Shown here piece after piece: positions 34,036-44,918 of a stretch of 64,000 nt of DNA (position 1 is the stretch's first letter; every line of letters starts with the position of its first letter). The notes under the pieces are model-generated. The model had not been told where the DNA came from. It ran no database searches and worked only from the letters and a program-made list of their open reading frames with translations. The DNA lies in assembly GCA_022486705.1 (NCBI GenBank), contig JAKVKC010000012.1:1-64000 (forward strand). The letters are read 5' to 3'. Origin of the DNA: Solobacterium sp. (GTDB taxonomy: Bacteria; Bacillota_I; Bacilli_A; Erysipelotrichales; Erysipelotrichaceae). The position numbers and the translations under genes are program-made.

Positions 34036-37000
34036 TCAGCTGTTTCTGCGTTTCAGCTCCCAGCCAGCCAGAGAAATGCCCGCCAAACATAAGAATATCT
34101 GCAGTATCACGGAGGAATTGGTGTGAACACTGGTAGGAGGTACGGTATAAGTATCACTTGGCGGCTCAGACGTTGGCGTTGGCGTTGGCGTTGGTGTTGG
34201 CGTTGGCTTAGGTGCAGGCGTGTTATAGGTATTCGTCAAGGAAACCGTATAGCCTGCCTGATCCGTGCCTGTGAGGGCTCCCATTGCGCTGCTGTATCCA
34301 GTGACATCATCCTCTGTGATCGTATAGTTATATCCATGCGATAGACCATCAAACGCATACGTCCAGTTATTAGCACTGTTCAGTGTGCAGCTGTCAATTT
34401 CCTTGCCATTGGCAAAGAGATGGATCTTCACAGATGATGGCCATTCTGCTTCTGCCTGCGTTCCATGGTCCCATTTCTTTGTGACCGTTACAGAAGTCGG
34501 CTGATATGTATTCGTGAAAGATGCTGTATAGCCATCTGAGCTGCTGCCTTTCAGGCTGTATGCCGTCTGTGTATAACCATCAATGGCATTTTCTGTAAGC
34601 GAGTAAGTTCCATCCGCCGGCAGTTCATAGAAAGTATATGTCCAGTTATTTTCACTGCTGAGCACACAGGAGCCAACAGCGGTGCCGTTATTTTCAAGCG
34701 TGACTGTGGCACTGGCCGGCCATTTGTTCTCTGGCTGAGTGCCATGATCCCATGTTTTGGACACCGTCAGATTGGTATATTGATATGTGTTCGTAAATGT
34801 CTGATAATAGCCATTCTCAGCTGAACCAGTGACCGCACCGCTGGAAGAAGCATAGCCATCTGATGATGTTTCCACGCCTCTGTAAAGGATCTGTTTATTG
34901 TCAGCTGTATAAGATGGCAGTCCGGACCAAGTGTTCTTCCAGCTGCTGTCTGCTCTCAAGTCAACTGCGTTTCCATAATCTGTATATGTTACGCCATTAT
35001 CAAGCGACTGCTGAAGCTGTATTGAAACAGAAGCCGGCCATTCATTTTCCGACTGCGTGCCATGATTCCAGATCTTGTCTGCTGTGAATGAAACTGTCTT
35101 ATAAGTGTTGCTCATGCCAAGGAAGCCAAAATTATGGAGGAAGGTCGCTCCATCAGTTTTCGCATCATAGCCAGACAGTTCATTGCCATTGCTGTCCGTC
35201 TCACTGACTGAATAGCCTGTCGCACTTGTATCTTTAGGCAGAAGCGCCGGCCAGATATAGTACCAGCTGTTTGCATCATTCAATGTCACTGGATTCGTGA
35301 TTGCATTCCCCAGTGCATTCTGCGTGACCTTCTGTCCATCCTTTAGAAGCGTCATTTTTACGGAGCTTGGCTGATAGTCTGTATACAGATCGCCATCTTT
35401 CCAAATCTTGTAAACAGCGACTGACATATAATCACCAGAATTGAATGTATTGGTGATGGTGGAAGTGAAGCCGGTATCTGCTGTGCCGGATACCAGCCCA
35501 GCTCCATATGCACTGTATCCATTAACGCTATCCTCTTTAACGTAATAGTTCAGAAGCGGATCCAGATCGCTGATCGTAATGCTCCATGAATTTGTATCAT
35601 TCAGCGTAAATGGTGAGCCCGTAATCTCATTTGTATTTGCTTCATCTGTATATACATGAACGTTGACAGAACTTGGATGTGCTACGGTCGATCCGTTCAT
35701 ATTCCATACTTTGTTGATGGTCAGGCTTGTCAGTTTGAGCGTGTTTTTCACTTTTTGGACATACCCATCGGCAGCATTCCCTGTTACAGTTCCATAGAAA
35801 GCCATATATCCTTTGATGCCTGTTTCAGAGACATGATATGTCTTAGCTGCATCCAAATGTTCCCACGTATAGCTTGCATTTGCTGAAGTATCATAGGTAA
35901 CAGGATTGATCAAAGCCTGCCCAGCCGCATCTGTTTCAACTATTTGATTGCTGCTGTCCAATAATGTCATCGTGACAGTTGCTGGACTCGTTTCTGTTCC
36001 GCGTTCCCATTCTTTAGTGACCGTAAAACTGGTATCAACAAGCTTAAAACTGAAACTGGATACATCTACAGTGCGGTTGTAATATGCCCATACATCCAGG
36101 GCGCATTGATCGCCATCCCCTGCCAGATTCATTTCCTTGCCATTGTTCTTTGTATTCACATTTATGAAGGCCATTGCACCGTTTTCTGAACTGACACCTG
36201 CTGTCGCATCTGTTTCATTGCCAGCTGTCCAGTTCTTATCGAGAGTCCACGGACTGCTGTCATCACCGGCATTTGATGTTGAATTGTTAAAGTAGACCGT
36301 GCAATCAGGATCTGATTCCGTAGCGCCCTGTCCATTGATGCGCGCAATCTTGATCCCGGCATGGTTCTGTTCCACATCCAGCAATGGGAAGTGGACTTCG
36401 CCGCCTTTGAGCTTCAGCTTTCCATTGAGCGTCTTATATGTTCCGGCAGGCACTTCATTGCCATTGGCATCTTTGCCATCCCAGGCAATCTGATTGATCG
36501 TGCCTTTCTCCAAAGCGTTTGAAAGTATAACTGTTCCGCCGCCGATCGAGCTAAAATCCAATTCAATCTGATAGGATGTGGCACTGATATCTGGTGAAGC
36601 TTCAAAGCTGAATGTTCCGCCTTTGCCAGCATATCCTTCATTCTTTGTTGCATCGCCATTTCCGGTAAAGGTAAGATTGGTCGCTCCGCCCGTACCGCTG
36701 ACGGGATCAGAAATACTAAGAGCCTTCAAAGCATCTGTCGAAGGATTCTCAAAGAATAAATTGTATGTAGAATCCAAAGTACTGTCATAAGGTATTTCAT
36801 TCAGCGTAATATCATGATCTGCAATATCTGAAAGCTGGTTATTGTTTGATCTGACACCGTGATACAGAGATGAATTTGTGGATGTTGTTAATAGACCGCG
36901 ATTGTTCGCAAAGAACATGAAACCATATGGGTCCATGCCATTGAAGTCTACTTTGTATTTATAGCCATCATTTGTGACTGCATAGATATCCATATTGAGC

Positions 37001-37398
37001 GCATCTTTGCCGCCAAGGACATTCCCGCCCATATTCAGAAAGAGCGTATTTGTAAATACACGCCCTGTCTGCAGTGTATCTCCCTGATATACTGAGATAT
37101 CCCAAGAAGCGATCGTACCGCCCTTCTGTGTCTGGGCAAATGGCGTTGTATCGCTCATAAGTACTTTCGAAGGATTCTCATTGGTATGCTTTGATGAGAA
37201 GAAGACAACTGTATAGATGCCATCCGAGGATGCCGTCATTGCATTGGCATCTGTCTTTGCCTTGGAAGAGACACTTCCTACCGGTACAATGCTGTTATCT
37301 GTCTTTACTTTATAGCCAGTTCCGCTGCCGTTAAGGTCCACCCCCGCCTGCTTCCTGTACAGAGTCATAGATGTAGCCAGGTGTTGTATTGTTCGCAT
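34036..37398 (-). pseudogene. Cna-B repeat surface protein, C-terminal part after a frameshift
   Basis: The true frame joins the upstream fragment at the G tract 37341-37345, reading VDLNGSGTGYK onward; codons before that (to 37398) are out of frame. It holds a ~430-residue beta-rich region, then at least seven Cna-B-type repeats with the pattern VTKxWDHGTQxExxWPxSV ... NNWTY ... YTITE ... TNTY. A Pro-Thr stretch (coded by a hexanucleotide repeat at 34171-34206) leads to VPPTS, a membrane span and a basic KRRNS end. No LPXTG is present. With the frame restored it would be a ~1,270-residue wall adhesin. Confidence 0.8.
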
Positions 37399-37852
37399 TG
37401 TCCGGCAGATCGATCAATGACACATCTGCATTCACAGAACCATTTGCATATGGCAAGGCATCTGTTACCGAAGAAAGATTTCCTTTAGCAACATAAATAT
37501 CTGCGGTATTCAAATAGGAAAGTTCAGCATCAGAAAAGTTCGTGCCCATTTCCTCATTTGAAAATAGATAGCCAGAGTTCTTATTATCCTGTATCTCATA
37601 CAATTTTGCATTGGATACACTTGTGCCAAAATAAACTGTTTCACCTTTATTCAGGTAAACATGCATTACAGAAAGACGATCCTCGCCCTGCGTAGCAGCA
37701 TTATAGCGTTCCGTGTATGGTCTATATCCGCCATTGTCCGGATCATCACCAAAATCACCTGTGCCCTCGGCAGATACCGACAGCATCAAAGCCGGCAGCA
37801 TACAGGCAGTCACTGTCAGTGTACTAAGAAAAGTCAGCAATCTCTTATTCAT
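37331..37852 (-). pseudogene. Cna-B repeat surface protein, N-terminal part before the frameshift
   Basis: ATG 37852 has GGGGGA upstream and opens a signal peptide (MNKRLLTFLSTLTV...VSAEG). The frame runs to VQEAGGGGP and stops at TAA 37331. Dropping one G from GGCGGGGGTGG gives EAGGVDLNGS and continues straight into the long frame. This is therefore one gene split by a single added base: a sequencing error, a true mutation, or slippage-based phase variation. Confidence 0.8.
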
Positions 37853-37926
37853 GTTGATTCCCCCTTGAATGATGAACGTTCTGTTCTGATGCAGAAGCAT
37901 CGATCATGCAATGCTTTACTGAAAGT

Positions 37927-38577
37927 TTAGTCTACTTTGCAGCCATTGTCACACCCTTTGGCTTCATTTTCTTTCTGTGCTGTCTTGATCTCTGATACAA
38001 GTGTATTCAATGTCGTCTGCAGCGCATTCTTCTTTTCTTCCGTCCAATACGCTTCTGGTTTGATCACAGAGGAATCCTCCATGCATGTTTCATTGTTGTA
38101 TGCAATGATCCTGCCGTTCTTTACAAACAGTACTAACGGCATGTAGATCACAGCCTTTCCATCATTGTCATACTGTATGATAGTACTGCCTGTATCATTG
38201 ACATCTTCTATATCCTTGGCAATCTGATCATAGAATGCCCGATCATTGCTCTTATCCGTATGGATATTGTAATAGGCTGCTTTTGCTTCATTAGCGAGCA
38301 GTACAGTATTCAGCTGCGGAACATATGCTTGGCACCACGGGCACTCTGGAAAGCCTAAATAAAGGATCCCTGTGCCATGCATAAGAAGTGTCTCCACGCC
38401 ATCTTTTTCTAAATAATAAAAAGCATTCTCTTCCGGAAGCTGCGTATATTCTGCATTCAGATTCTTTTCTGTCTCTGCCGAAGACGAAGCAGATGCAGTC
38501 GGCTGTGCTGCATTCTGTGTGCATCCGCCCAGCAGCAGAACACCTGCCAGAATTCCTGTCATCATTTTTTTATTCAT
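37927..38577 (-). CDS. Thioredoxin-like lipoprotein (CPWC)
   Basis: This 216-residue protein has a lipobox (LLLGGC, Cys19) and a Ser/Thr/Ala-rich linker. The thioredoxin-like fold follows with the active pair CPWC (Cys79, Cys82) in LGFPECPWCQAYVP and the cis-Pro region YMPLVLFVKNG. Two more Cys pairs lie near the end (ETC, GCDNGC). It is probably an outer-face thiol oxidoreductase that could form or repair disulfides in secreted proteins. It stands just upstream of the Cna-B gene. Confidence 0.83.
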   Translation of the reverse strand: MNKKMMTGILAGVLLLGGCTQNAAQPTASASSSAETEKNLNAEYTQLPEENAFYYLEKDGVETLLMHGTGILYLGFPECPWCQAYVPQLNTVLLANEAKAAYYNIHTDKSNDRAFYDQIAKDIEDVNDTGSTIIQYDNDGKAVIYMPLVLFVKNGRIIAYNNETCMEDSSVIKPEAYWTEEKKNALQTTLNTLVSEIKTAQKENEAKGCDNGCKVD

Positions 38578-38853
38578 TCTTCACCTCGTAAAACATTCTC
38601 ACATACTTCACACAAGGGTGCAACTGAGCCCCATTCTCATCTCTGAAAACGATGCATTTTATCTGTCCTGTATTTCCAAGATACGGAATATATGCAAGGG
38701 GAATTTTCTAAATTCTTCAATACTTTTGTCGTTTTTTTGAAGGTAAAACAGCCTCATATATTTTCATCATCTTTGGCTCTATCTTTATTCAGTCAATCCA
38801 ATATACCGAAACAGTCGGCATATAACAGAGCCCTCTAGAAAGGGGTGAAAAGT

Positions 38854-38955
38854 GTGGAATATCTCATTTCCTTCATAATCTCCATCGTGGCAGGTATCGC
38901 AGCTTACTATATCTGCAAATGGCTGGATGGAGACGATGACCGGCCAGCCAAGTAA
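38854..38955 (+). CDS. Fst-like type I toxin peptide (locus E)
   Basis: GTG 38854 to TAA 38955 codes 33 residues: a hydrophobic span (LISFIISIVAGIAAYYI), the same YYICKWL motif as locus A and an acidic-then-basic tail ending RPAK. AGGGG is eight bases before the start and may pair with CCCT just upstream, hiding it. GTGTGGA and TCATTTCC over the start recur at 38992-39006 beyond the terminator, so the antisense RNA can pair there. A further in-frame GTG at 38845 is possible. A TATAC box near 38811 resembles that ahead of locus A. Confidence 0.75.
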   Translation: MEYLISFIISIVAGIAAYYICKWLDGDDDRPAK

Positions 38956-38957
38956 CG

Positions 38958-39012
38958 CAAAAGGGAGCAGTAGCTTGCTCCCTTTTGTTTTGTGTGGATC
39001 ATTTCCTTTAAC
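38958..39012 (-). ncRNA. Antisense antitoxin RNA of locus E
   Basis: Minus-strand promoter TTGACA (39042-39047), 17 bp, TATATT (39019-39024). The RNA ends at the shared hairpin CAAAAGGGAGCA/TGCTCCCTTTTG (38958-38987) and is complementary to the toxin start region. Ends are inferred. Confidence 0.7.
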
Positions 39013-39053
39013 ACCCATAATATAGCGGTGAACTTGAGCACTGTCAAGATACA

Positions 39054-39359
39054 TCAGTCCTGCAATGAAACATCTCTTTGCTTAAGCAGTTCTGCAATTT
39101 CAATTAGATTTTCCGGTGCATCAGGATCCCCTTGAGCCGCAGCTTTTGCGGTCCACTCATATGCTTTCTGCAGATTTTTTTCAACTCCCTGCCCCATATA
39201 ATAAAAGTATCCAACTTGGCATTGTGCTAAACTGTATCCCTCTTCGGCAAGTTTTAAACATCCGGCAAAGCAGGTTTCATAATCGCCCTTTTCATAATAT
39301 GCATGGATCAGTCTATTTACTTCATGCAATTGCGGACAGTCTTTATATTGATATGCCAT
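39054..39359 (-). CDS. Small Sel1-like/TPR repeat protein
   Basis: This 101-residue protein holds two Sel1-like helical repeats (ETCFAGCLKLAEEGYSLAQCQVGYFYYMGQGV and EKNLQKAYEWTAKAAAQGDPDAPENL). Such repeats bind other proteins. No signal peptide is present. Its stop lies a few bases beyond the locus E antisense promoter. Confidence 0.7.
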   Translation of the reverse strand: MAYQYKDCPQLHEVNRLIHAYYEKGDYETCFAGCLKLAEEGYSLAQCQVGYFYYMGQGVEKNLQKAYEWTAKAAAQGDPDAPENLIEIAELLKQRDVSLQD

Positions 39360-39412
39360 TTCTTTATATCCTTATCTGCTAACAGATTAACAGCAATACA
39401 TATCGAAGACAA

Positions 39413-39443
39413 GAAAAAAACCTCTGACACTTCTGCCAGAGGT
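39413..39443 (-). terminator. Enolase terminator
   Basis: ACCTCTG/CAGAGGT with a ten-base loop, followed by a T-run on the minus strand. Confidence 0.85.
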
Positions 39444-39459
39444 CTCCATGTAAATAAGT

Positions 39460-40809
<1,350 letters not shown>

Positions 40810-40866
40810 CTATATTTCCTCCTATGATTACCTTTTCTATTTAACGGAAGTTATTCCGCTGAAACC

Positions 40867-41619
40867 TTACTTTGTAGCGTCGATCAATTCCTTGAAGGAA
40901 TCGACCTTTAATGAAGCACCGCCGATCAATGCACCGTCGATATCTTCACATGCCATATATTCCTTGATGTTGTTCGGCTTAACTGATCCGCCGTACTGAA
41001 TACGTACGTTGGCTGCTGTCGCTTCATCATAGAGGCCCTTGACAGTCTCACGTACCAGCTTGCAGCAAGCTTCTGCTGTATTCACATCAGCTGACTTGCC
41101 AGTGCCAATAGCCCAGATAGGCTCATAAGCAATGACCATCTTGGAAACTTCTTCAGAGGTCAATCCTTCTAAGGATTCCTTCAGTTCTTTCTGAATGACT
41201 TCATTTGTCTTGCCGGCATCATACTCTGCTTCTGTTTCACCAACACACAGAATTGGCGTAATGCTGTCCGCAAACAATCTCTTTGCCTTAGCAGCACAAT
41301 GAGCACTTGTCTCATTGTAATATGTTCTTCTCTCCGAATGGCCGATGATGCAGTATGTGATGCCGATCTCTTTCAGCATCGGTACAGATACTTCACCTGT
41401 GAAGGCACCGGAATCTACTTCATTGCAGTTCTCTGCTGCGACCAGGACCTTGCCGGCATTCTTAACGGCAATATCCAGATCAACATACGGTGCACCGATA
41501 CCGTAATCTGCTGCTTCACTGCCGGATACATATCCTTCAATTCCCTTGAAGAATTCAACTGCTTCGCTCGGTGTCTTGTTCATCTTCCAGTTGCCGAAGA
41601 TAATAGGTTTTCTTGACAT
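40867..41619 (-). CDS. tpiA: Triosephosphate isomerase
   Basis: This 250-residue TIM-barrel enzyme interconverts dihydroxyacetone phosphate and glyceraldehyde-3-phosphate. GNWKMNKT carries the catalytic Lys, IGHSERR the His, and AYEPIWAIGTGKSA the Glu and flexible loop; YGGSVKPNN is the phosphate site. It starts nine bases after the pgk stop. Confidence 0.97.
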   Translation of the reverse strand: MSRKPIIFGNWKMNKTPSEAVEFFKGIEGYVSGSEAADYGIGAPYVDLDIAVKNAGKVLVAAENCNEVDSGAFTGEVSVPMLKEIGITYCIIGHSERRTYYNETSAHCAAKAKRLFADSITPILCVGETEAEYDAGKTNEVIQKELKESLEGLTSEEVSKMVIAYEPIWAIGTGKSADVNTAEACCKLVRETVKGLYDEATAANVRIQYGGSVKPNNIKEYMACEDIDGALIGGASLKVDSFKELIDATK

Positions 41620-41628
41620 TTTTTCTAA

Positions 41629-42816
41629 TTACTTCTCAGGGATGACAGCAACACCCGGGAGCTCCTTTCCTTCCATGAATTCAAGCGATGCGCCGCCGCC
41701 TGTGGAAATGTGGCTGAATTTATCCGCAAAGCCCAAGTTCTTAGCAGCAGATGCAGAATCACCGCCGCCGATGATCGTTGTTGCGCCATCAAGACCAGCT
41801 AAAGTCTTGCAGATAGCTTCTGTGCCCTTTGCATATTCAGGCTTCTCAAAGACGCCCATTGGGCCATTCCAGAACACCGTCTTCGCACCAGCCAATTCCT
41901 TCTGGAACAGAGCAACTGTTTCAGGACCGATATCCAAGCCCATGAAGCCATCATCTACCTGACCAGCCTTGACTGTCTTTACTTCTGTTGCATTGTCAAA
42001 TGCATTTGCTTCAACTGTATCAACAGGCAGGAACAGCTTGCCTTTTCCCTTTTCAAGGAAATCTTTAGCCATATCTTCTTTGTCTGCTTCTAACAGAGAA
42101 TCACCGATCTTGCCGCCGACTGCTGCCGAGAATGTATATGACATACCGCCGCCGATCAATACCTTATCAGCGATCTTGAGGAGGTTCTCAATGACACCGA
42201 TCTTATCGGATACCTTAGCACCGCCCAGAATTGCAACGAACGGTCTCTGCGGATTGTTCAGAGCACCGCCTAATACATTCAATTCCTTCTCTACTAAGAA
42301 GCCTACTGCTGCACATCCAGCCGGCAGATTTTCAGGAATGCCGACGGTTGAAGAATGTGCTCTATGTACAGAACCAAACGCATCTTCAACAAACAGATCG
42401 CCAAGACCTGCCCAATACTTGCTCAGTTCAGGATCATTCTTTGTCTCGCCCTTTTCATAACGGGTATTCTGCATCAGAATGATAGTTCCTTCTTTCTGAT
42501 CCTTCACAGCACCTTCCAGTTCAGCGCCTCTTGTTGCGTTGACGAACTGTACCGGAGCCTTCTGAAGCTCAGCCAATCTCTTAGCAACGATGGACATATC
42601 ATTCTTTGCTTTGTCCTCGTCAGTCTTGATCTTTCCAAGATGGGATAAAAGCAGAACCTTTGCGCCATTCTCAGTCAGATAATTGATTGTTGGAAGAGCA
42701 GCACGGACACGATTATCATCAGTGATGACTTCTCCCTTGTGCGGAACGTTAAAATCAACACGAACGATAACGTGCTTTCCTCTAACGTCTAAATCCTTAA
42801 CAGTAACCTTTGACAT
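41629..42816 (-). CDS. pgk: Phosphoglycerate kinase
   Basis: This 395-residue enzyme makes ATP and 3-phosphoglycerate from 1,3-bisphosphoglycerate. It shows [13 protein letters not shown], the Arg-rich LLSHLGKIK region, [14 protein letters not shown], the hinge and nucleotide-binding [12 protein letters not shown], and [22 protein letters not shown] precedes the ATG. It leads the operon. A TATAAT box lies about 25 bases upstream. Confidence 0.97.
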   Translation of the reverse strand: MSKVTVKDLDVRGKHVIVRVDFNVPHKGEVITDDNRVRAALPTINYLTENGAKVLLLSHLGKIKTDEDKAKNDMSIVAKRLAELQKAPVQFVNATRGAELEGAVKDQKEGTIILMQNTRYEKGETKNDPELSKYWAGLGDLFVEDAFGSVHRAHSSTVGIPENLPAGCAAVGFLVEKELNVLGGALNNPQRPFVAILGGAKVSDKIGVIENLLKIADKVLIGGGMSYTFSAAVGGKIGDSLLEADKEDMAKDFLEKGKGKLFLPVDTVEANAFDNATEVKTVKAGQVDDGFMGLDIGPETVALFQKELAGAKTVFWNGPMGVFEKPEYAKGTEAICKTLAGLDGATTIIGGGDSASAAKNLGFADKFSHISTGGGASLEFMEGKELPGVAVIPEK

Positions 42817-42868
42817 TTAAAGTTTTCCTCCTTATTGCCTGTATTATTATAGCACCCGCCAATCAAGC

Positions 42869-42882
42869 TGAAAACGAAAGCA
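42869..42882. promoter_or_regulatory. cre-like site upstream of pgk
   Basis: TGAAAACGAAAGCA matches TGNNANCGNTNNCA at all but one fixed base, just upstream of the pgk -10 region, so carbon-catabolite control is possible. A longer inverted repeat (AGCTTGTTTTC/GAAAACAGCT, 42916-42947) lies next to it, without a T-run. The remainder of 42817-42995 shows nothing else. Confidence 0.3.
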
Positions 42883-42995
42883 ATTCGATTTTGTGCAAAA
42901 TTTCACTTAATTTTTAGCTTGTTTTCACGAACCCGCGGAAAACAGCTTAGTTTCGGTTCAGCCAGCAGATAGCACAGCCATGCATTTAATCATTT

Positions 42996-44042
42996 TCACT
43001 TCTTTTTCTTCATCTTCACTAAGACATATCCAGCCGCCGTACAAGCCACTGCAATCACGGTCCAATAGATATATACAGAAATTCCGGCACTCTGACCAGT
43101 ATCGACGTCGCCGCTGATGATCGTTGTCGTGCTGTGCTGCGAACCATCTGGGCTCAATGTACCTGGGCCGCCGACAATGACCGCAAAGATGACTGTCCGC
43201 TGGTCGCTGTCTGCTTCTTGGCAGGTGGACATGGCAAGGATCTGACTGTACTCATCTGCTACGCCATCATAGTAGATCCCGGCATTTTCTTTAATATATG
43301 TCAAAGCCCCGCCGTATTTTACATCAAAGATCTCTTTCTGATACGCATTGCATTCCAAGGCCGCAAACAGGATCAGTTTATAGGATTTGTTGCCAATGAT
43401 GATAGAACCAGAACGATGCTTGGCAAAATAATCCTCATTCAAAAATTCTTCCAAAGCACCGAACATTGCATCATGTTCCATATGATGCCCATAGATCATA
43501 GAGTATTGATCTGTAAAGTCTGAGGCATTGTTTGCATCCAGGAACAGAGAACCGCTGAGGGAATAGTTCCCATAAGGATCCTTGTTCAAATACGCTGAAT
43601 TATCCAAGCCCTGCATGATTGGATAGTCAATATTAGTATCTCCCAGCGTCAGCCAACCAACTGCTCCCGGCAGCGATACAGGATCTCTCACAATGCCATT
43701 CTCATCGACCTCCGGCTTATAGTTCAGTAAAGACTTATCATTTGCATGATAATAGATATGAATGGTATCCAGCAGAGCATATCCGCCAAGCAGCAGAAGA
43801 ATAATGCACAGAATGATCAGAATGCGATCGGTAATGCGGTCCAGCCAGCGGACGATCCGCCGTTCCAAACTGATTTTTTTGATAGGCACCAACGCTTTCT
43901 CTTTGTCCTGCTTTTCTTCATCATCTTTTTTGTTTGCTCTATGAATAAAACTTTTTTTTGTTTTGCTCTCTTTTTCTTTTTCTGCTTCACTGCGGAAAGG
44001 AACAGCCTGCTTCAGATTCCCTCTGTGCCACAGCGCTCCCAT
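42996..44042 (-). CDS. Class B sortase, pilus-type
   Basis: This 348-residue protein has a charged cytoplasmic N-terminus, a membrane span (about 73-93), the sortase domain and a second C-terminal span. The domain shows IDYPIMQGLDN, the catalytic His in YGHHMEHDAMFG, Cys in LAMSTC and Arg in DQRTVIFA, as in SrtB-type enzymes that polymerise FCT-3 pili. It probably links the pilins that end in [IV]PTG. Its ATG overlaps the stop of the SipA-like gene (TGATG), so the two are coupled. Confidence 0.85.
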   Translation of the reverse strand: MGALWHRGNLKQAVPFRSEAEKEKESKTKKSFIHRANKKDDEEKQDKEKALVPIKKISLERRIVRWLDRITDRILIILCIILLLLGGYALLDTIHIYYHANDKSLLNYKPEVDENGIVRDPVSLPGAVGWLTLGDTNIDYPIMQGLDNSAYLNKDPYGNYSLSGSLFLDANNASDFTDQYSMIYGHHMEHDAMFGALEEFLNEDYFAKHRSGSIIIGNKSYKLILFAALECNAYQKEIFDVKYGGALTYIKENAGIYYDGVADEYSQILAMSTCQEADSDQRTVIFAVIVGGPGTLSPDGSQHSTTTIISGDVDTGQSAGISVYIYWTVIAVACTAAGYVLVKMKKKK

Positions 44043-44806
44043 CAGAAGCCTCTTCTGCGAATGACAAAGACAACGACGCCTTCAACATCGCTCAAAGGAA
44101 CTGCTTCATATGTTCGGCTGTCTGTCATTTCACTGCGGAAATCATTCAGTACATAAACACTTCCTGATGGAATAGTATATGGATATTCAATATCAGCATC
44201 ATCATTCTTGACTGTTGTATAAAATATCTCTTCTGACGGTGTAATGCCATTGATGCTGTAAGTCTGTGTTTCCGAATTATAACGGACAATACTGTTCTCT
44301 TTGCCGACAACTCTGCCAACTCGCAATTCGCCATTATGCCGATACATGACAAGGTCATTGATGATCGGGCTCTGCAGCTTATAGGAAATGACCAGATCAC
44401 CATCTCGCACCGATGGGAACATATAATTGCCATAAAGGATCATCACACCAAATACATATTTCAGAATAGCCCAAATGATAATGCCCACGATCACAAGCTT
44501 GGCCATAAATTTTTTCAGATCATAATGCCTGCCATGCTTTTTCTTCTTCTTTGTTTTCTTTGAAGAATTCTTCTTCAAAGATTTCTTCTGATCTTTTTCA
44601 TAATGCCGTCCAAACAGTCCCTGATGGCTTTCTGCTTTGGTGCTCACTGCGCTGCTGAAATCTGTTCTGTTCTGTTTCCTGACGGTATGGCAGTATGGCC
44701 TGCGCTGAACTCTCTGTTCACAGACAGGCGCATTGAAAGGAGGACGATGATGATATCTGATATGTCTGATATGTCTGCATGCAGCTTTCCTTATGGAATG
44801 CATCAT
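44042..44806 (-). CDS. SipA-like inactive signal-peptidase homologue, pilus assembly
   Basis: This 254-residue protein has a ~95-residue basic N-terminal region (many Lys), one membrane span and an S26 signal-peptidase fold. In active enzymes the first box is SGxSMxP; here it reads YGNYMFP, so the Ser is Tyr. The second box VKRVIG reads VGRVVG, so the Lys is Gly. Loss of both residues is also known for SipA of Streptococcus pyogenes, needed for pilus polymerisation as a chaperone. The position next to a class B sortase supports that role. AGGAG precedes the ATG. Confidence 0.78.
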   Translation of the reverse strand: MMHSIRKAACRHIRHIRYHHRPPFNAPVCEQRVQRRPYCHTVRKQNRTDFSSAVSTKAESHQGLFGRHYEKDQKKSLKKNSSKKTKKKKKHGRHYDLKKFMAKLVIVGIIIWAILKYVFGVMILYGNYMFPSVRDGDLVISYKLQSPIINDLVMYRHNGELRVGRVVGKENSIVRYNSETQTYSINGITPSEEIFYTTVKNDDADIEYPYTIPSGSVYVLNDFRSEMTDSRTYEAVPLSDVEGVVVFVIRRRGF

Positions 44807-44859
44807 TTTCTCCTATTCTTTCTATGATCTATTTTAAGGCAATTTGATTGTGTTGAAAA

Positions 44860-44880
44860 GGAGCTGCCTCACGCAGCTCC
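44860..44880 (-). terminator. Hairpin between pilin and sipA-like gene
   Basis: GGAGCTGC-N5-GCAGCTCC, followed by TTTTC on the minus strand. It should end most pilin messages and pass only a fraction on to the assembly genes. Confidence 0.75.
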
Positions 44881-44918
44881 CTAAGCATTTGATATCAGGA
44901 ATGAACGTTCAGATGATC

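Noticed and set aside
37331-37900. An independent 189-residue protein starting at 37900
   Set aside because: The ribosome site and signal peptide fit ATG 37852, and the end is a frameshifted tail of the larger surface protein.
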